Part shown: positions 41,392 through 50,779 of the stretch, piece by piece
Numbering within the stretch: position 1 is the stretch's first letter
Layout of the letters: each line of letters opens with the position of its first letter
Source: Comamonadaceae bacterium
GTDB lineage: Bacteria; Pseudomonadota; Gammaproteobacteria; Burkholderiales; Burkholderiaceae_C
Assembly: GCA_027484575.1 (NCBI GenBank)
Contig: JAIXSQ010000017.1
Span: 62,001-126,000, forward strand
Reading direction: 5' to 3'
DNA: 64,000 nucleotides
Made by a program: the position numbers and the translations under genes
The notes under the pieces: generated by a model
The model's database searches: none
The model's input: the letters and a program-made list of their open reading frames with translations, nothing else
Told to the model about the DNA's origin: nothing

Positions 41392-41422
41392 GGGACGGGA
41401 AGGCAGCGGCGGGCGCGCGGCC

Positions 41423-41764
41423 TCAGGCGAGGTCGGCCTCGATCGCGACCTGGGTGCAGACCGCACGGCACAGCGTGACGACGCGGTCGTTGACGATGCG
41501 GTAGAACACCTGCACGCCCTCGCGGCGGCGCCCGATCACGCCGGCCTGGTACAGCGTGTTCAGGTGCTGCGACATGTTGGGCTGGGTGGTGGCGATCTCG
41601 TCGAGCAGCTGGGTGACGTTCTTCTCGCCGTTGCACAGGCTGCTGATGATCTTCAGCCGCATGGGCGAGGACATCACGCGGAAGATTTCGGCCGCGGTCT
41701 CGAACACCTCGTCGGTCTCGGCGACGGGCGCGGTGGAGGCGGCGGTGGCGCGGCGGCTGGCCAT
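41423..41764 (-). CDS. soxR: ArsR/SmtB family regulator SoxR
   Basis: A 113-aa winged-helix repressor. The recognition region LLDEIATTQPNMSQHLNTLYQAGVI is at about residues 53-77. Two cysteines (SLCNGEK near 44 and LCRAVCTQ near 99-103) are placed as in the sulfur-sensing SoxR/SqrR/BigR group, which form a di- or tetrasulfide bridge when sulfane sulfur is present. It heads the leftward regulator-MBL-thioredoxin set and has a TAATATC half-site at its own start. It probably controls the whole island. Confidence 0.88.
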   Translation of the reverse strand: MASRRATAASTAPVAETDEVFETAAEIFRVMSSPMRLKIISSLCNGEKNVTQLLDEIATTQPNMSQHLNTLYQAGVIGRRREGVQVFYRIVNDRVVTLCRAVCTQVAIEADLA

Positions 41765-41770
41765 GGCGAA

Positions 41771-41777
41771 GATATTA
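41771..41777 (-). promoter_or_regulatory. TAATATC site upstream of soxR
   Basis: TAATATC on the minus strand lies 6 bp before the soxR ATG and matches the soxC upstream dyad half. It could serve as -10 and operator together, implying autoregulation. Confidence 0.35.
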
Positions 41778-41835
41778 GCAGTGGCGGATGGAGACGTGCC
41801 GGTCCGGCGGGCCCGGGCGGGCCCGGGCCGGGGGC

Positions 41836-42264
41836 TCAGGGCTTGAGGTAGGCGAAGCCCTCGCGCTGCTGCAGGCGGCCGATGCGTGCGACGCCCGAGG
41901 GGGTGAACTCGGCATCCATGAGGAACTGCTCCTTCTTCAGCCCGCGGTTGCGCAGGGTGATCTCGCAGACCTCGAAGCGCACGCCGCGCGACTTCAGCGC
42001 GCTGACCAGGGCGGCGTAGTCGATGTTGGGGTTCTTCTCGTCCTTGGCGCCTTCCATGAGGAAGTCCACGCCCTCCGCATGCGTCACCACCACGATCCGG
42101 GTGTCGGGCGCCACGTCCAGGTGGTTGCGCACGTTGCGCAGGCCCTTGGTGGCCTGGGTGGCGCTGTTGTCGATGTGGTAGACGACCTTGTCCTGCGCGA
42201 CGGCATGGCCGGCGGCCAGGGCCAGGGTCAGGACGAAGGCGAAGCGGCGGATCCAGGCGGGCAT
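41836..42264 (-). CDS. periplasmic DsrE-family protein
   Basis: A 142-aa exported protein with a signal peptide of about 23 residues. The DsrE/F-like fold is seen in VVYHIDNSATQATKGLRNVRNHLDVAP near 27-53 and IVVVTHAEGVDFLM near 57. A cysteine in FEVCEITLRNRG near 99 matches the catalytic cysteine position of sulfur-carrying DsrE proteins. It may carry sulfane sulfur in the periplasm. It is 71 bp upstream of soxR on the same strand and diverges from the YeeE transporter. Confidence 0.83.
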   Translation of the reverse strand: MPAWIRRFAFVLTLALAAGHAVAQDKVVYHIDNSATQATKGLRNVRNHLDVAPDTRIVVVTHAEGVDFLMEGAKDEKNPNIDYAALVSALKSRGVRFEVCEITLRNRGLKKEQFLMDAEFTPSGVARIGRLQQREGFAYLKP

Positions 42265-42357
42265 GGCGTGTCTCTTTCCGGGGGTCTGGTGGGCGCGGAT
42301 GATGCACCACGGCGCCCCGGCCGACCCTGACGCCGTCCCGGTGGGGGCCGGGCTTTT

Positions 42358-42363
42358 TACAAT
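42358..42363 (+). promoter_or_regulatory. -10-like TACAAT upstream of the YeeE gene
   Basis: TACAAT follows a run of five T and precedes the ATG at 42395 by 31 bp. No matching -35 at 16-18 bp is apparent. Confidence 0.35.
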
Positions 42364-42394
42364 GCGGGGTTTTCCGCCCGGCGCCGCCCATCCC

Positions 42395-43549
42395 ATGAAC
42401 CTGCCGCTCGAACCCGCCATCGCCACCCGCGCCGTCGTCTGGGGCGGCCTGCTGCTGGGCGTCCTGCTCGGGGCGGTCGGCCAGGCCAGCCGCTTCTGCG
42501 TGCGTGGCGGCATCGCCGACTGGGTGGTGTTCCGCGGCCCGGCCCGCCTGTTCGCCTGGTTCCTGGCCGTGGCCGTGGGCGCCATCGGCGTGCAGGCCCT
42601 GGCCTCGGCCGGCCTGTTCGACGCCAGCCGCACCGTGGGCTGGGGCGAGCGCTACCTGTGGCTGTCGTACCTGGTGGGCGGCACGCTGTTCGGCTACGGG
42701 ATGATGATCGCGCCGGGCTGCCCGCAGCGCTGCCTGGTCAAGGCCGGCATGGGCGACCTCAAGGCCGCCGTCACGCTGGTGCTGCTGGCCGTGGTCGCCC
42801 TCATGACCCTGCGCGGCGCCTTCGCCGGCCTGCGCGTGTCCCTGCTCGACGGCGCCGGCGTGGCGCTCGGCACCCCGCAGGACCTGGGCTCGCTGCTGGC
42901 CCGCGTGCTGCCGCTGCCGGCCGGCGTGCTGCGCTGGGCGCTGGTGGCCCTGGTCGTGGCCGGCGTGGGCGCCTTCGCCTGGCGCCACCGCGCCAGGCTC
43001 GATCGCATGGCCTGGTTCGCCGGCAGCGCCGTCGGGGCGCTGGTGACGGCGGCCTTCTGGCTCACCGGGCGCATCGGCTTCCTGCCCGAGCACCCCGAGA
43101 CGCTGGAGCCCGCCTGGCTGGGCACGCTGGGCCGCCGCCCCGAGGGCCTGTCGTTCTCGGCCCCGCTGGCCAACGGCCTGGACCTGCTGACGCTGTGGTC
43201 CGACAAGGCCACGGTCGCCACCTTCGGCGTGACGCTGGCGGTCGGCGTGGTCGTGGGCAGCTTCATCAGCGCGCGGCTGCGCGGCGAGTTCCGCGTCGAG
43301 GCCTACACCAGCCCCCGCGAGATGGGCCAGAACGCGCTGGGCGCGCTGCTCATGGGGTTCGGCGGCGTCACCGCGGTCGGCTGCTCGGTCGGCAACGGCG
43401 TCACGGGCATGGCGCTGCTGTCGGGCGGCGCGCTGCTGGCGGTGGCCGGCATGGTGGCCGGCTCCCTGCTGGCGCTGCGCGTGCAGATGCGCCGCGACGC
43501 CGCCGAGGGCAGCGGCACCGAAGCCGCCGCGGCCACGGCCTCGGCCTGA
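42395..43549 (+). CDS. YeeE/YedE family membrane protein, probable sulfur-compound transporter
   Basis: A 384-aa inner-membrane protein with about 9-10 hydrophobic helices. Signature cysteine motifs of the family are seen: GQASRFCVRGG near residue 29, APGCPQRCLVKAGMGD near 106, and GVTAVGCSVGNGVTGM near 334. YeeE (TsuA) members import thiosulfate through a path of such cysteines. Its location in the sox/fcc island supports movement of thiosulfate or sulfane sulfur. It diverges from the DsrE gene and precedes fccAB. Confidence 0.9.
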   Translation: MNLPLEPAIATRAVVWGGLLLGVLLGAVGQASRFCVRGGIADWVVFRGPARLFAWFLAVAVGAIGVQALASAGLFDASRTVGWGERYLWLSYLVGGTLFGYGMMIAPGCPQRCLVKAGMGDLKAAVTLVLLAVVALMTLRGAFAGLRVSLLDGAGVALGTPQDLGSLLARVLPLPAGVLRWALVALVVAGVGAFAWRHRARLDRMAWFAGSAVGALVTAAFWLTGRIGFLPEHPETLEPAWLGTLGRRPEGLSFSAPLANGLDLLTLWSDKATVATFGVTLAVGVVVGSFISARLRGEFRVEAYTSPREMGQNALGALLMGFGGVTAVGCSVGNGVTGMALLSGGALLAVAGMVAGSLLALRVQMRRDAAEGSGTEAAAATASA

Positions 43550-43672
43550 GCGCCCGCGGCCCGCGGCCGCCACCCCCGCATCTCCCCGCATGGCGCGGGC
43601 CTTGCGGCCGTGCTTACAGTACGGCCGCGCCGCCGGGGAGCCGGCGCGCATGAGCACATGACGACTCGTTGG

Positions 43673-43701
43673 TTGGCCCTGCCGGCGCCTGCCTCTAGAG
43701 T
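43673..43701 (+). promoter_or_regulatory. sigma70-like promoter of fccAB
   Basis: TTGGCC (43673-43678) and TAGAGT (43696-43701) are spaced by 17 bp, each matching 4 of 6 consensus positions. Initiation near 43708 would leave a short leader before the AGGAG site. Confidence 0.4.
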
Positions 43702-43740
43702 CGCGCCTTTGCCCGAACAAGCACCATGAGGAGTCCCGCC

Positions 43741-44070
43741 ATGCCCACGATGCCGCGCGTGCTCGCCGCCGCGCTCCTGGCCCTGCCCGCCCTGGCCTGC
43801 GCCCAGGCCCCCTCGCCCACCCCGCAGCAGGCGCTGTACGTCACCAGCCTGGCGGCCACCTGTGCCAACTGCCACGGCACCAACGGCCGCACCGCCGACG
43901 GCTCGGCCGTGCCCTCGCTGGCCGGCATGCCGCGCGACTACATGGTCGCCCAGATGCAGGCGTTCAAGTCGGGCGCACGCCCGGCCACGGTCATGCACCA
44001 GCTGGCCAAGGGCTACACCGACGCCCAGGTCGAGCAGATCGCCGGCTATTTCGCCGCCCAGAAGCGCTGA
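43741..44070 (+). CDS. fccA: monoheme cytochrome c subunit of sulfide dehydrogenase
   Basis: A 109-aa exported c-type cytochrome. The signal peptide covers about 22 residues, the heme site is CANCH near residue 41, and the distal Met is in PSLAGMPRDYM near 61. AGGAG lies 7 bp before the ATG at 43741, favouring it over the ATG 15 bp upstream. It is 12 bp before the flavoprotein fccB and forms flavocytochrome c with it. This is the small, single-heme version of the cytochrome subunit (SoxE-like). Confidence 0.88.
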   Translation: MPTMPRVLAAALLALPALACAQAPSPTPQQALYVTSLAATCANCHGTNGRTADGSAVPSLAGMPRDYMVAQMQAFKSGARPATVMHQLAKGYTDAQVEQIAGYFAAQKR

Positions 44071-44082
44071 GCCGGAGGCCCC

Positions 44083-45363
44083 ATGACGCAACGACGCTCC
44101 TTCCTGCAGTCCGCCGCCGCCCTGTCCCTGCTGGGCCTGGCCGGCTGCGCCAGCACTTCCTCCATCCCCTCGCGGGCCCGCGTGGTGGTCATCGGCGGCG
44201 GCTACGGCGGCGCCACCGCCGCCAAGTACGTGCGGATGCTGTCCGACAACAAGATCGACGTGGTGCTCATCGAGCCCAACGAGGCCTTCGTCTCCTGCCC
44301 GATCTCCAACCTGGTGGTCGGCGGCAGCCGCCAGATCGGCGAGATCACGGTGCCCTACACCAACCTCACGCGTCGCCACGGCGTGACCGTGGTGCGCGAC
44401 CTCGCCCGCAGCGTCGACACCGCCCGCAAGACCGTCACCCTGGCCGGCGGCGCCACCATCGGCTACGACAAGCTGGTGGTCTCGCCCGGCGTCGACCTGA
44501 ACTTCGCGGCCGTCGAGGGCCTGCAGGCCGCGCAGCAGGCCGGCACCGTGCTGCAGGCCTGGAAGGCCGGCCCCGAGACCGTGGCCCTGCGCCGCCAGCT
44601 CGAGGCCATGCGCGACGGCGGCGTCTACGCCATCACCATCCCCGAGCAGCCCTACCGTTGCCCGCCCGGCCCCTACGAGCGGGCCTGCCAGGTGGCCTGG
44701 TACTTCAAGCAGGCCAAGCCGCGCAGCAAGGTGCTGATCCTGGACGCCAACCCCGACGTGGTCTCCAAGGGCGCCCTGTTCAAGAAGGTGTGGGCCGAGC
44801 AGTACCCCGGCATGGTCGAGTACCGCGGCCAGCACAAGGCCACCGCGGTCGACACCCGCGCCGGCGTGGTGAAGTTCGAGGTGCAGGACGACGTCAAGGC
44901 CGACGTGATGAACGTGCTGCCGCCCATGCGCGCCGGCCTGATCGCGCAGCAGGCCGGCCTGAACAACCTGGCCAACAACCGCTGGTGCGGGGTCGACTTC
45001 CTGACCTTCGAGTCCACCGCGGCGCGCGACGTGCAGGTGCTGGGCGACGCGATCCAGATCGCGCCGGGCATGCCCAAGAGCGGCCACATGGCCAACAGCC
45101 ATGCCAAGGTGGCGGCCGCCGCCATCGTGGCGCGGCTGTCGGGCTGGGACGTCAACCCGGCGCCCATGCTCACCAACACCTGCTACAGCTTCGTGGACAA
45201 CCGCAACGTGGTGCACGTGGCCAGCGTGCACGCCTACGACACGGCCGACCGCACCTTCAAGACCGTGCCGGGCTCCGGCGGCCTGTCCACCGCCCCCAAC
45301 GAGCTCGAGGGTGTCTACGCCTGGAACTGGGCCCAGAACATCTGGGCCGACTCCCTGGCCTGA
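44083..45363 (+). CDS. fccB: flavocytochrome c sulfide dehydrogenase flavoprotein subunit
   Basis: A 426-aa periplasmic FAD enzyme that oxidises sulfide to sulfur. A Tat-like start (TQRRSFLQSAAALSLLGLAGC) is followed by the FAD loop VVVIGGGYGGATAAKYVR near residue 35. The redox cysteines lie in AFVSCPISNLVVGG near 72 and in NNRWCGVDFLTFE near 305, as in FccB/SoxF. A C-terminal FCSD domain ends with YAWNWAQNIWADSL. Together with FccA it feeds electrons to the cytochrome c pool. Confidence 0.93.
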   Translation: MTQRRSFLQSAAALSLLGLAGCASTSSIPSRARVVVIGGGYGGATAAKYVRMLSDNKIDVVLIEPNEAFVSCPISNLVVGGSRQIGEITVPYTNLTRRHGVTVVRDLARSVDTARKTVTLAGGATIGYDKLVVSPGVDLNFAAVEGLQAAQQAGTVLQAWKAGPETVALRRQLEAMRDGGVYAITIPEQPYRCPPGPYERACQVAWYFKQAKPRSKVLILDANPDVVSKGALFKKVWAEQYPGMVEYRGQHKATAVDTRAGVVKFEVQDDVKADVMNVLPPMRAGLIAQQAGLNNLANNRWCGVDFLTFESTAARDVQVLGDAIQIAPGMPKSGHMANSHAKVAAAAIVARLSGWDVNPAPMLTNTCYSFVDNRNVVHVASVHAYDTADRTFKTVPGSGGLSTAPNELEGVYAWNWAQNIWADSLA

Positions 45364-45403
45364 GCGCGCCCGCCGGGCCACGCGGCTGCGGCATCATCGC
45401 CGC

Positions 45404-46618
45404 GTGACTGCCCGACGCCTCCTGCTGGCCGGTGCGGCGCTCGCCGCGCCGGCCGCCTTCCTTCCCGCCCATGCCGCCGACCCCGGCTGGCAGGCCTGCA
45501 GCGCGCAGGCCGAGCCGGCCGCACGGCTGGCCTGCTACGACGCCTGGGCCCGCACGCAGCCCGCCACCGCAGCGGCGGCTGCACCCACCGCTGCGCCGGC
45601 GGCTGCGCCGGCCGCGCCCGCGGCAACGGCCTGGTCGGCACCCGCCGCCTCGGCCGCCGCGCAGGGCACCGCCATGCCCGAGCCGCCGCCCCTGCCACCG
45701 CCCACCGCACCGGGCACGCCGGCCGCACTCGAGCCGCGCCCCGACGGCCTGGCCACCAGCGGCTGCGGCAGCGCCACCTCGCCGCTGGCGCGCTTCTGGG
45801 ACCTGGAGACCGCCAGCGGCTGCGGCGTCTTCGGCATCCGGCTGTACCGCCCGCTGTCGCTGTCGCTGATCACCGCCGGCGACATCAACCGCGCGCCCAC
45901 GTCCGAGAACCCGGCCAACGTCGTGGCCCCGCAGGCCTACCGCGTGGCCGAGACGCGCATCCAGCTGTCGGTGCGCACCAAGCTGGCCGAGGGCCTGCTG
46001 ACCGACCGCGGGCCGCTGCGCGATTCGCTGTGGTTCGCCTACTCGCAGCAGTCGTACTGGCAGCTGTTCACGCCGGCGCTGTCGCGGCCGTTCCGCAACA
46101 CCGACCACGAGCCCGAGATCGTCTACGTGCACCCGCTGTCGCTGCGCCCGCTGGCCGGCTGGACGCCGCGCTTCGTCGGCGGCGGGCTGGTGCACCAGTC
46201 CAACGGCCAGAGCCTGCCGCGGTCGCGCAGCTGGAACCGCGTCTACGCCATGGCGGGCATGGACCACGCCAGCGGCGCCACGCTGCAGCTGCGCGCGTGG
46301 AAGCGGCTGCGCGAGGACGCCGCCGACGACGACAACCCGTCCATCACCGACTACATCGGCCGCGCCGAGCTGACCGCCGGCTGGGTCCGCCCGCACGGGC
46401 AGTCGGCCTCGCTGACCTGGCGCACCACGCTGCACGACGCCAGCCGCGGCTCGTGGCGGCTGGACTGGTTCGTTCCCGTGGCCACCGCCGAGGCGCCCGG
46501 CCGCTTCGGGCGCCTGCGGCTGCACACGCAGCTGTTCAGCGGCTACGGCGACAGCCTGCTTGACTACAACGTGCGCCGCACGGTGCTGGCCGTGGGCCTG
46601 AGCCTGGTCGACTGGTGA
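45404..46618 (+). CDS. pldA: outer-membrane phospholipase A1
   Basis: A 404-aa calcium-dependent outer-membrane phospholipase. A signal peptide covers about residues 1-22, then a Cys-containing WQACSAQAEPAARLACYDAW segment, an Ala/Pro-rich linker of about 60 residues, and the barrel from about 120. The catalytic triad is intact with OMPLA spacing: His264, Ser266 (VHQSNGQ) and Asn278 (SWNR). The GTG at 45404 is taken because it sits right before the signal peptide. It keeps outer-leaflet lipid asymmetry by degrading misplaced phospholipids. Confidence 0.92.
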   Translation: MTARRLLLAGAALAAPAAFLPAHAADPGWQACSAQAEPAARLACYDAWARTQPATAAAAAPTAAPAAAPAAPAATAWSAPAASAAAQGTAMPEPPPLPPPTAPGTPAALEPRPDGLATSGCGSATSPLARFWDLETASGCGVFGIRLYRPLSLSLITAGDINRAPTSENPANVVAPQAYRVAETRIQLSVRTKLAEGLLTDRGPLRDSLWFAYSQQSYWQLFTPALSRPFRNTDHEPEIVYVHPLSLRPLAGWTPRFVGGGLVHQSNGQSLPRSRSWNRVYAMAGMDHASGATLQLRAWKRLREDAADDDNPSITDYIGRAELTAGWVRPHGQSASLTWRTTLHDASRGSWRLDWFVPVATAEAPGRFGRLRLHTQLFSGYGDSLLDYNVRRTVLAVGLSLVDW

Positions 46619-46633
46619 GCCGCCTGTCCCGGC

Positions 46634-46667
46634 CTTGACCCGCCGGGCGGGGCCCGCGCCGCAGAAT
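46634..46667 (+). promoter_or_regulatory. weak promoter of the biotin-carrier/carboxyltransferase gene
   Basis: TTGACC (46634-46639) and CAGAAT (46662-46667) are both recognisable, but the 22-bp spacing is too long for standard sigma70. CAGAAT ends 7 bp before the ATG, predicting a leaderless start. Confidence 0.25.
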
Positions 46668-46674
46668 CGCCGGC

Positions 46675-48501
<1,827 letters not shown>

Positions 48502-48519
48502 GCGGGCCGACGCCGTCCG

Positions 48520-48598
48520 GTCGCCCCCGCGCAGGCGGGGACCCATGGGCGAGCGCCGCGGCCGATCGTGGACCCCCGCCTTCGCGGGGGTGACGCGC
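48520..48598. repeat. inverted pair of the dispersed palindromic repeat
   Basis: Two copies in opposite orientation (48520-48545 and 48567-48598, the latter with CCTTCG in place of CCTGCG) fill the convergent gap between the carboxyltransferase gene and the repeat lipoprotein gene. They may terminate both transcripts. Confidence 0.65.
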
Positions 48599-48660
48599 CG
48601 AAGGGGTGCCGCGGCGCGCAGGGTGACGCGGCCCGCCGGGGTGCCGCGACCCGCGCAGCC

Positions 48661-48954
48661 TCAGCGGCCTTCGGCGCGCTTCTCGCCGCCGGTCTGCACC
48701 TCGACCTTGGGCAGCGTGACCGACTTCTCCTCGGTCTTGACCGTGGGCACGTTGACGGTCTTCTCTTCCTTGCTGACCTGCACGTCGGGGCCCTTGACGT
48801 CGTACTTGGGCAGGTTGACGTTGCCCTCCTGGGTCTTCTGCACGTCGTACTTGGGCAGGTTGACGTTGCCTTCCTGGGTCTTCTTCACGTCGCAGGCGGC
48901 CAGGCCGAAGGCGGCGGCGACGAGGGCGGGCACGAGGATGGTGGTGGTGCGCAT
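48661..48954 (-). CDS. small repeat lipoprotein, hypothetical
   Basis: A 97-aa lipoprotein with a signal of about 20 residues ending in the lipobox AAC. The mature part is two exact-looking 15-residue repeats (KTQEGNVNLPKYDV) followed by two looser ones (KTVNVPTVKT, KSVTLPKVEV), all with an alternating pattern suited to beta strands. No known family is recognised. AAAGGA lies just upstream of the ATG. Its promoter has the CCTAC-N22 motif and is divergent from a similar promoter for the hydrolase-like gene. Confidence 0.72.
   Translation of the reverse strand: MRTTTILVPALVAAAFGLAACDVKKTQEGNVNLPKYDVQKTQEGNVNLPKYDVKGPDVQVSKEEKTVNVPTVKTEEKSVTLPKVEVQTGGEKRAEGR
48799..48888 (-). repeat. 45-bp in-frame tandem repeat inside the lipoprotein gene
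   Basis: Two 45-bp units (48799-48843 and 48844-48888) differ at only a few positions. They encode the two near-identical 15-residue repeats, so the duplication looks recent. Confidence 0.85.
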
Positions 48955-48980
48955 GGGAGGTCCTTTCTCGGTTGCCACCG

Positions 48981-49013
48981 ATTCTGGGAAGCGCTCCCTG
49001 CCGCGGCTGTAGG
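48981..49013 (-). promoter_or_regulatory. CCTAC-N22-CAGAAT promoter-like motif
   Basis: On the minus strand CCTAC (49009-49013) and CAGAAT (48981-48986) are 22 bp apart, 27 bp before the lipoprotein ATG. The same spacing is found at 28.5 kb and at 49.09-49.12 kb. Confidence 0.45.
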
Positions 49014-49087
49014 AGCCCCCGGCGCACCGCGGTGCGGGCACGGCGCGCCTGCACCGGGCCGCCGTCCGGCGCCACTGTCACCGCCCT

Positions 49088-49120
49088 CCTACGGCGGCGG
49101 GGCTGCTGCCGACCTAGCAT
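49088..49120 (+). promoter_or_regulatory. CCTAC-N22-TAGCAT promoter-like motif
   Basis: CCTAC (49088-49092) and TAGCAT (49115-49120) are 22 bp apart, 34 bp before the hydrolase-like ATG. TGTCACCGCC precedes the motif and resembles TGTCGGCGTC before the heme oxygenase copy. Confidence 0.45.
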
Positions 49121-49154
49121 GCGGGCCTCGCCCCACGCCCGACAGGAGCCCGCG

Positions 49155-50342
49155 ATGCGACCCGCCACGCCCCCGCCCCGTTCCCGCGCGGCCCGCGCCG
49201 ACACCGTGCGCGACCTGCGCGGGGGCGCGCGGCTGGCCACCGATGCCCTGCGCGGCGCCCTGGCCCGCGGCGAGGACCTGCACCGGCGGCTGGCCCAGGT
49301 CACGCCCCCCGTGCGCGGCGCCGAACCGGGCACGCCGGGCCGCGGCTGGCCGGCGCTGCTGTGGCGCGGGCTGCGCGGCGGCACCGACCTGCTGGGCGGC
49401 AGCGTCGACCTGGCGCTGGCCACGGTGCAGGCCGCGCTGCACGACCCCGACGCCGGCCGCCTGCCACCGGCACGGCCCGATCCCGCGCGGCTGGCCTTCC
49501 TGGCCGCGCTGAACGCCCTGGCCGGCGACCACCTGCAGCGCACCGACAACCCGCTGGCGCTGCCGTTCGCCCTGCGCAGCCACGACGGCGACGGCGGCCT
49601 GCCCGGCGTGCCCAGCACGCACGTGGTGGTGCTGGTGCACGACCTGGGACTGGACGACCTGCAGTGGCGGCAGCGCGGCCACGACCACGGCCAGGCGCTG
49701 GCCCGCGCGCTGCCCGCCAGCGCGCTGTACGCGGTCTACAACAGCGGCCGGCATGTGGCCGACAGCGGCCGCGCGCTGGCACTGGCGCTGGAGCAGCGGC
49801 TGGGCGAGGGGCCGGTGCCGATGGAGCGGCTCGACCTGGTGGGCCACGGCGCCGGCGGGCTGGTGCTGCGCGCGGCCCTGCACCATGCGTCCGAGGCGGG
49901 GCTGGGCTGGCCGCTGCGGCTGCGCCACCTGGTGTTCCTGGGCACGCCGCTGCAGGGCTGCCGCCCGCCCGCCGGCGCGCGGGCCTGGCTGCCGGGCGCG
50001 GGCCCCCGCCATGCGCTGCAGCTGGCGCGGCTGGCAGGCCGCCTGAGCGACGGCATGGCCGACGTGCTGGCCGGCCGCCACCTCGCCGTCGACCTGGGCG
50101 TGGACGACGGCGGCTGGCGCCTGCCGCCGCAGGCCAGGGCCTGGGCCGTCGCCGGGCGCATCGGCAGCGGCGAGGACGACGGCCTGGTCACGGTGGACAG
50201 TGCGCTGGGGCGCCATGCCGACCCGTCACGGGCCCTGCCGCTGCCGCCGGCGCAGTGCTGGGTCGCCGACGGGGTGGACCACGGCGGCCTGCTGGCCAGC
50301 CCGGCGGTCGCGCAGCAGCTCGAACGCTGGCTGGCCGGCTGA
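49155..50342 (+). CDS. alpha/beta-hydrolase-like protein with altered nucleophile
   Basis: A 395-aa protein without a signal peptide. The C-terminal half has alpha/beta-hydrolase features: THVVVLVHDLGLDDLQW near residues 155-171 (the oxyanion region), LDLVGHGAGGLVLRAALHHA near 227-246, and VDHGGLLASPAV near 377 with a candidate catalytic His. In the nucleophile elbow the expected GHSxGG reads GHGAGG; the Ser position is Gly232 (codon GGC, one base from AGC). The fold resembles lipase/PGAP1-type esterases. It is probably a pseudoenzyme or uses another residue. A strong upstream motif shared with signalling genes suggests stress control. Confidence 0.7.
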   Translation: MRPATPPPRSRAARADTVRDLRGGARLATDALRGALARGEDLHRRLAQVTPPVRGAEPGTPGRGWPALLWRGLRGGTDLLGGSVDLALATVQAALHDPDAGRLPPARPDPARLAFLAALNALAGDHLQRTDNPLALPFALRSHDGDGGLPGVPSTHVVVLVHDLGLDDLQWRQRGHDHGQALARALPASALYAVYNSGRHVADSGRALALALEQRLGEGPVPMERLDLVGHGAGGLVLRAALHHASEAGLGWPLRLRHLVFLGTPLQGCRPPAGARAWLPGAGPRHALQLARLAGRLSDGMADVLAGRHLAVDLGVDDGGWRLPPQARAWAVAGRIGSGEDDGLVTVDSALGRHADPSRALPLPPAQCWVADGVDHGGLLASPAVAQQLERWLAG

Positions 50343-50491
50343 CGGACGGCGCGCCGCCCGGGCGCGCACCGACAGGCGCCGCACCGCGCCGCCTCCAGCG
50401 GCCCGCGGGTGGCGCGCACAGGGCGGTCAGCCGGCGGACGACAGCGGCCCTGCGGCCCCGCGCCCAGAGTGGGTCGCAAGGAGTGCAAGCC

Positions 50492-50761
50492 ATGACGTAC
50501 CTGCCCAAGGCCCAGGAGCAATTGAACGGCGACCTGCTGCTGCCCGAAGCGACCAAGCTGTTCCTGCACCGCATGGTGCGGGACCTGCAGGACCATCCCG
50601 GGGCCCTGCCGGAGGCCGACCGCACGGGCCTGCAGGCCCTGGCGGCCGCGCTGGGGCCGTGCCACGAGCCGCTGCCCTCGGTGCGCGAGATGCTCGACCT
50701 GCCCGACCCCGTGCACGAGGCACGCGCGCAGGCGCTGCTGCGGGTGCAGCTGCCCGACTGA
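50492..50761 (+). CDS. hypothetical protein
   Basis: An 89-aa soluble, mildly acidic, mostly helical protein (TKLFLHRMVRDLQDHPG near residue 21; PSVREMLDLPDPVHEARAQALLRVQLPD at the end). No family is recognised and no signal or membrane segment is present. AAGGAG lies 10 bp before the ATG. It converges on the hybrid kinase with an 18-bp gap. Confidence 0.55.
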   Translation: MTYLPKAQEQLNGDLLLPEATKLFLHRMVRDLQDHPGALPEADRTGLQALAAALGPCHEPLPSVREMLDLPDPVHEARAQALLRVQLPD

Positions 50762-50779
50762 GGGCGGGCGGCGCCGCCC

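Noticed and set aside
43726..43740. Upstream ATG for fccA
   Set aside because: The AGGAG ribosome site overlaps this ATG and is correctly spaced for the ATG at 43741.
34954..45363. A frameshift or missing gene in the sox/fcc set
   Set aside because: Each reading frame is intact from a plausible start to the family's usual end; the missing first heme of SoxA is the known monoheme form.
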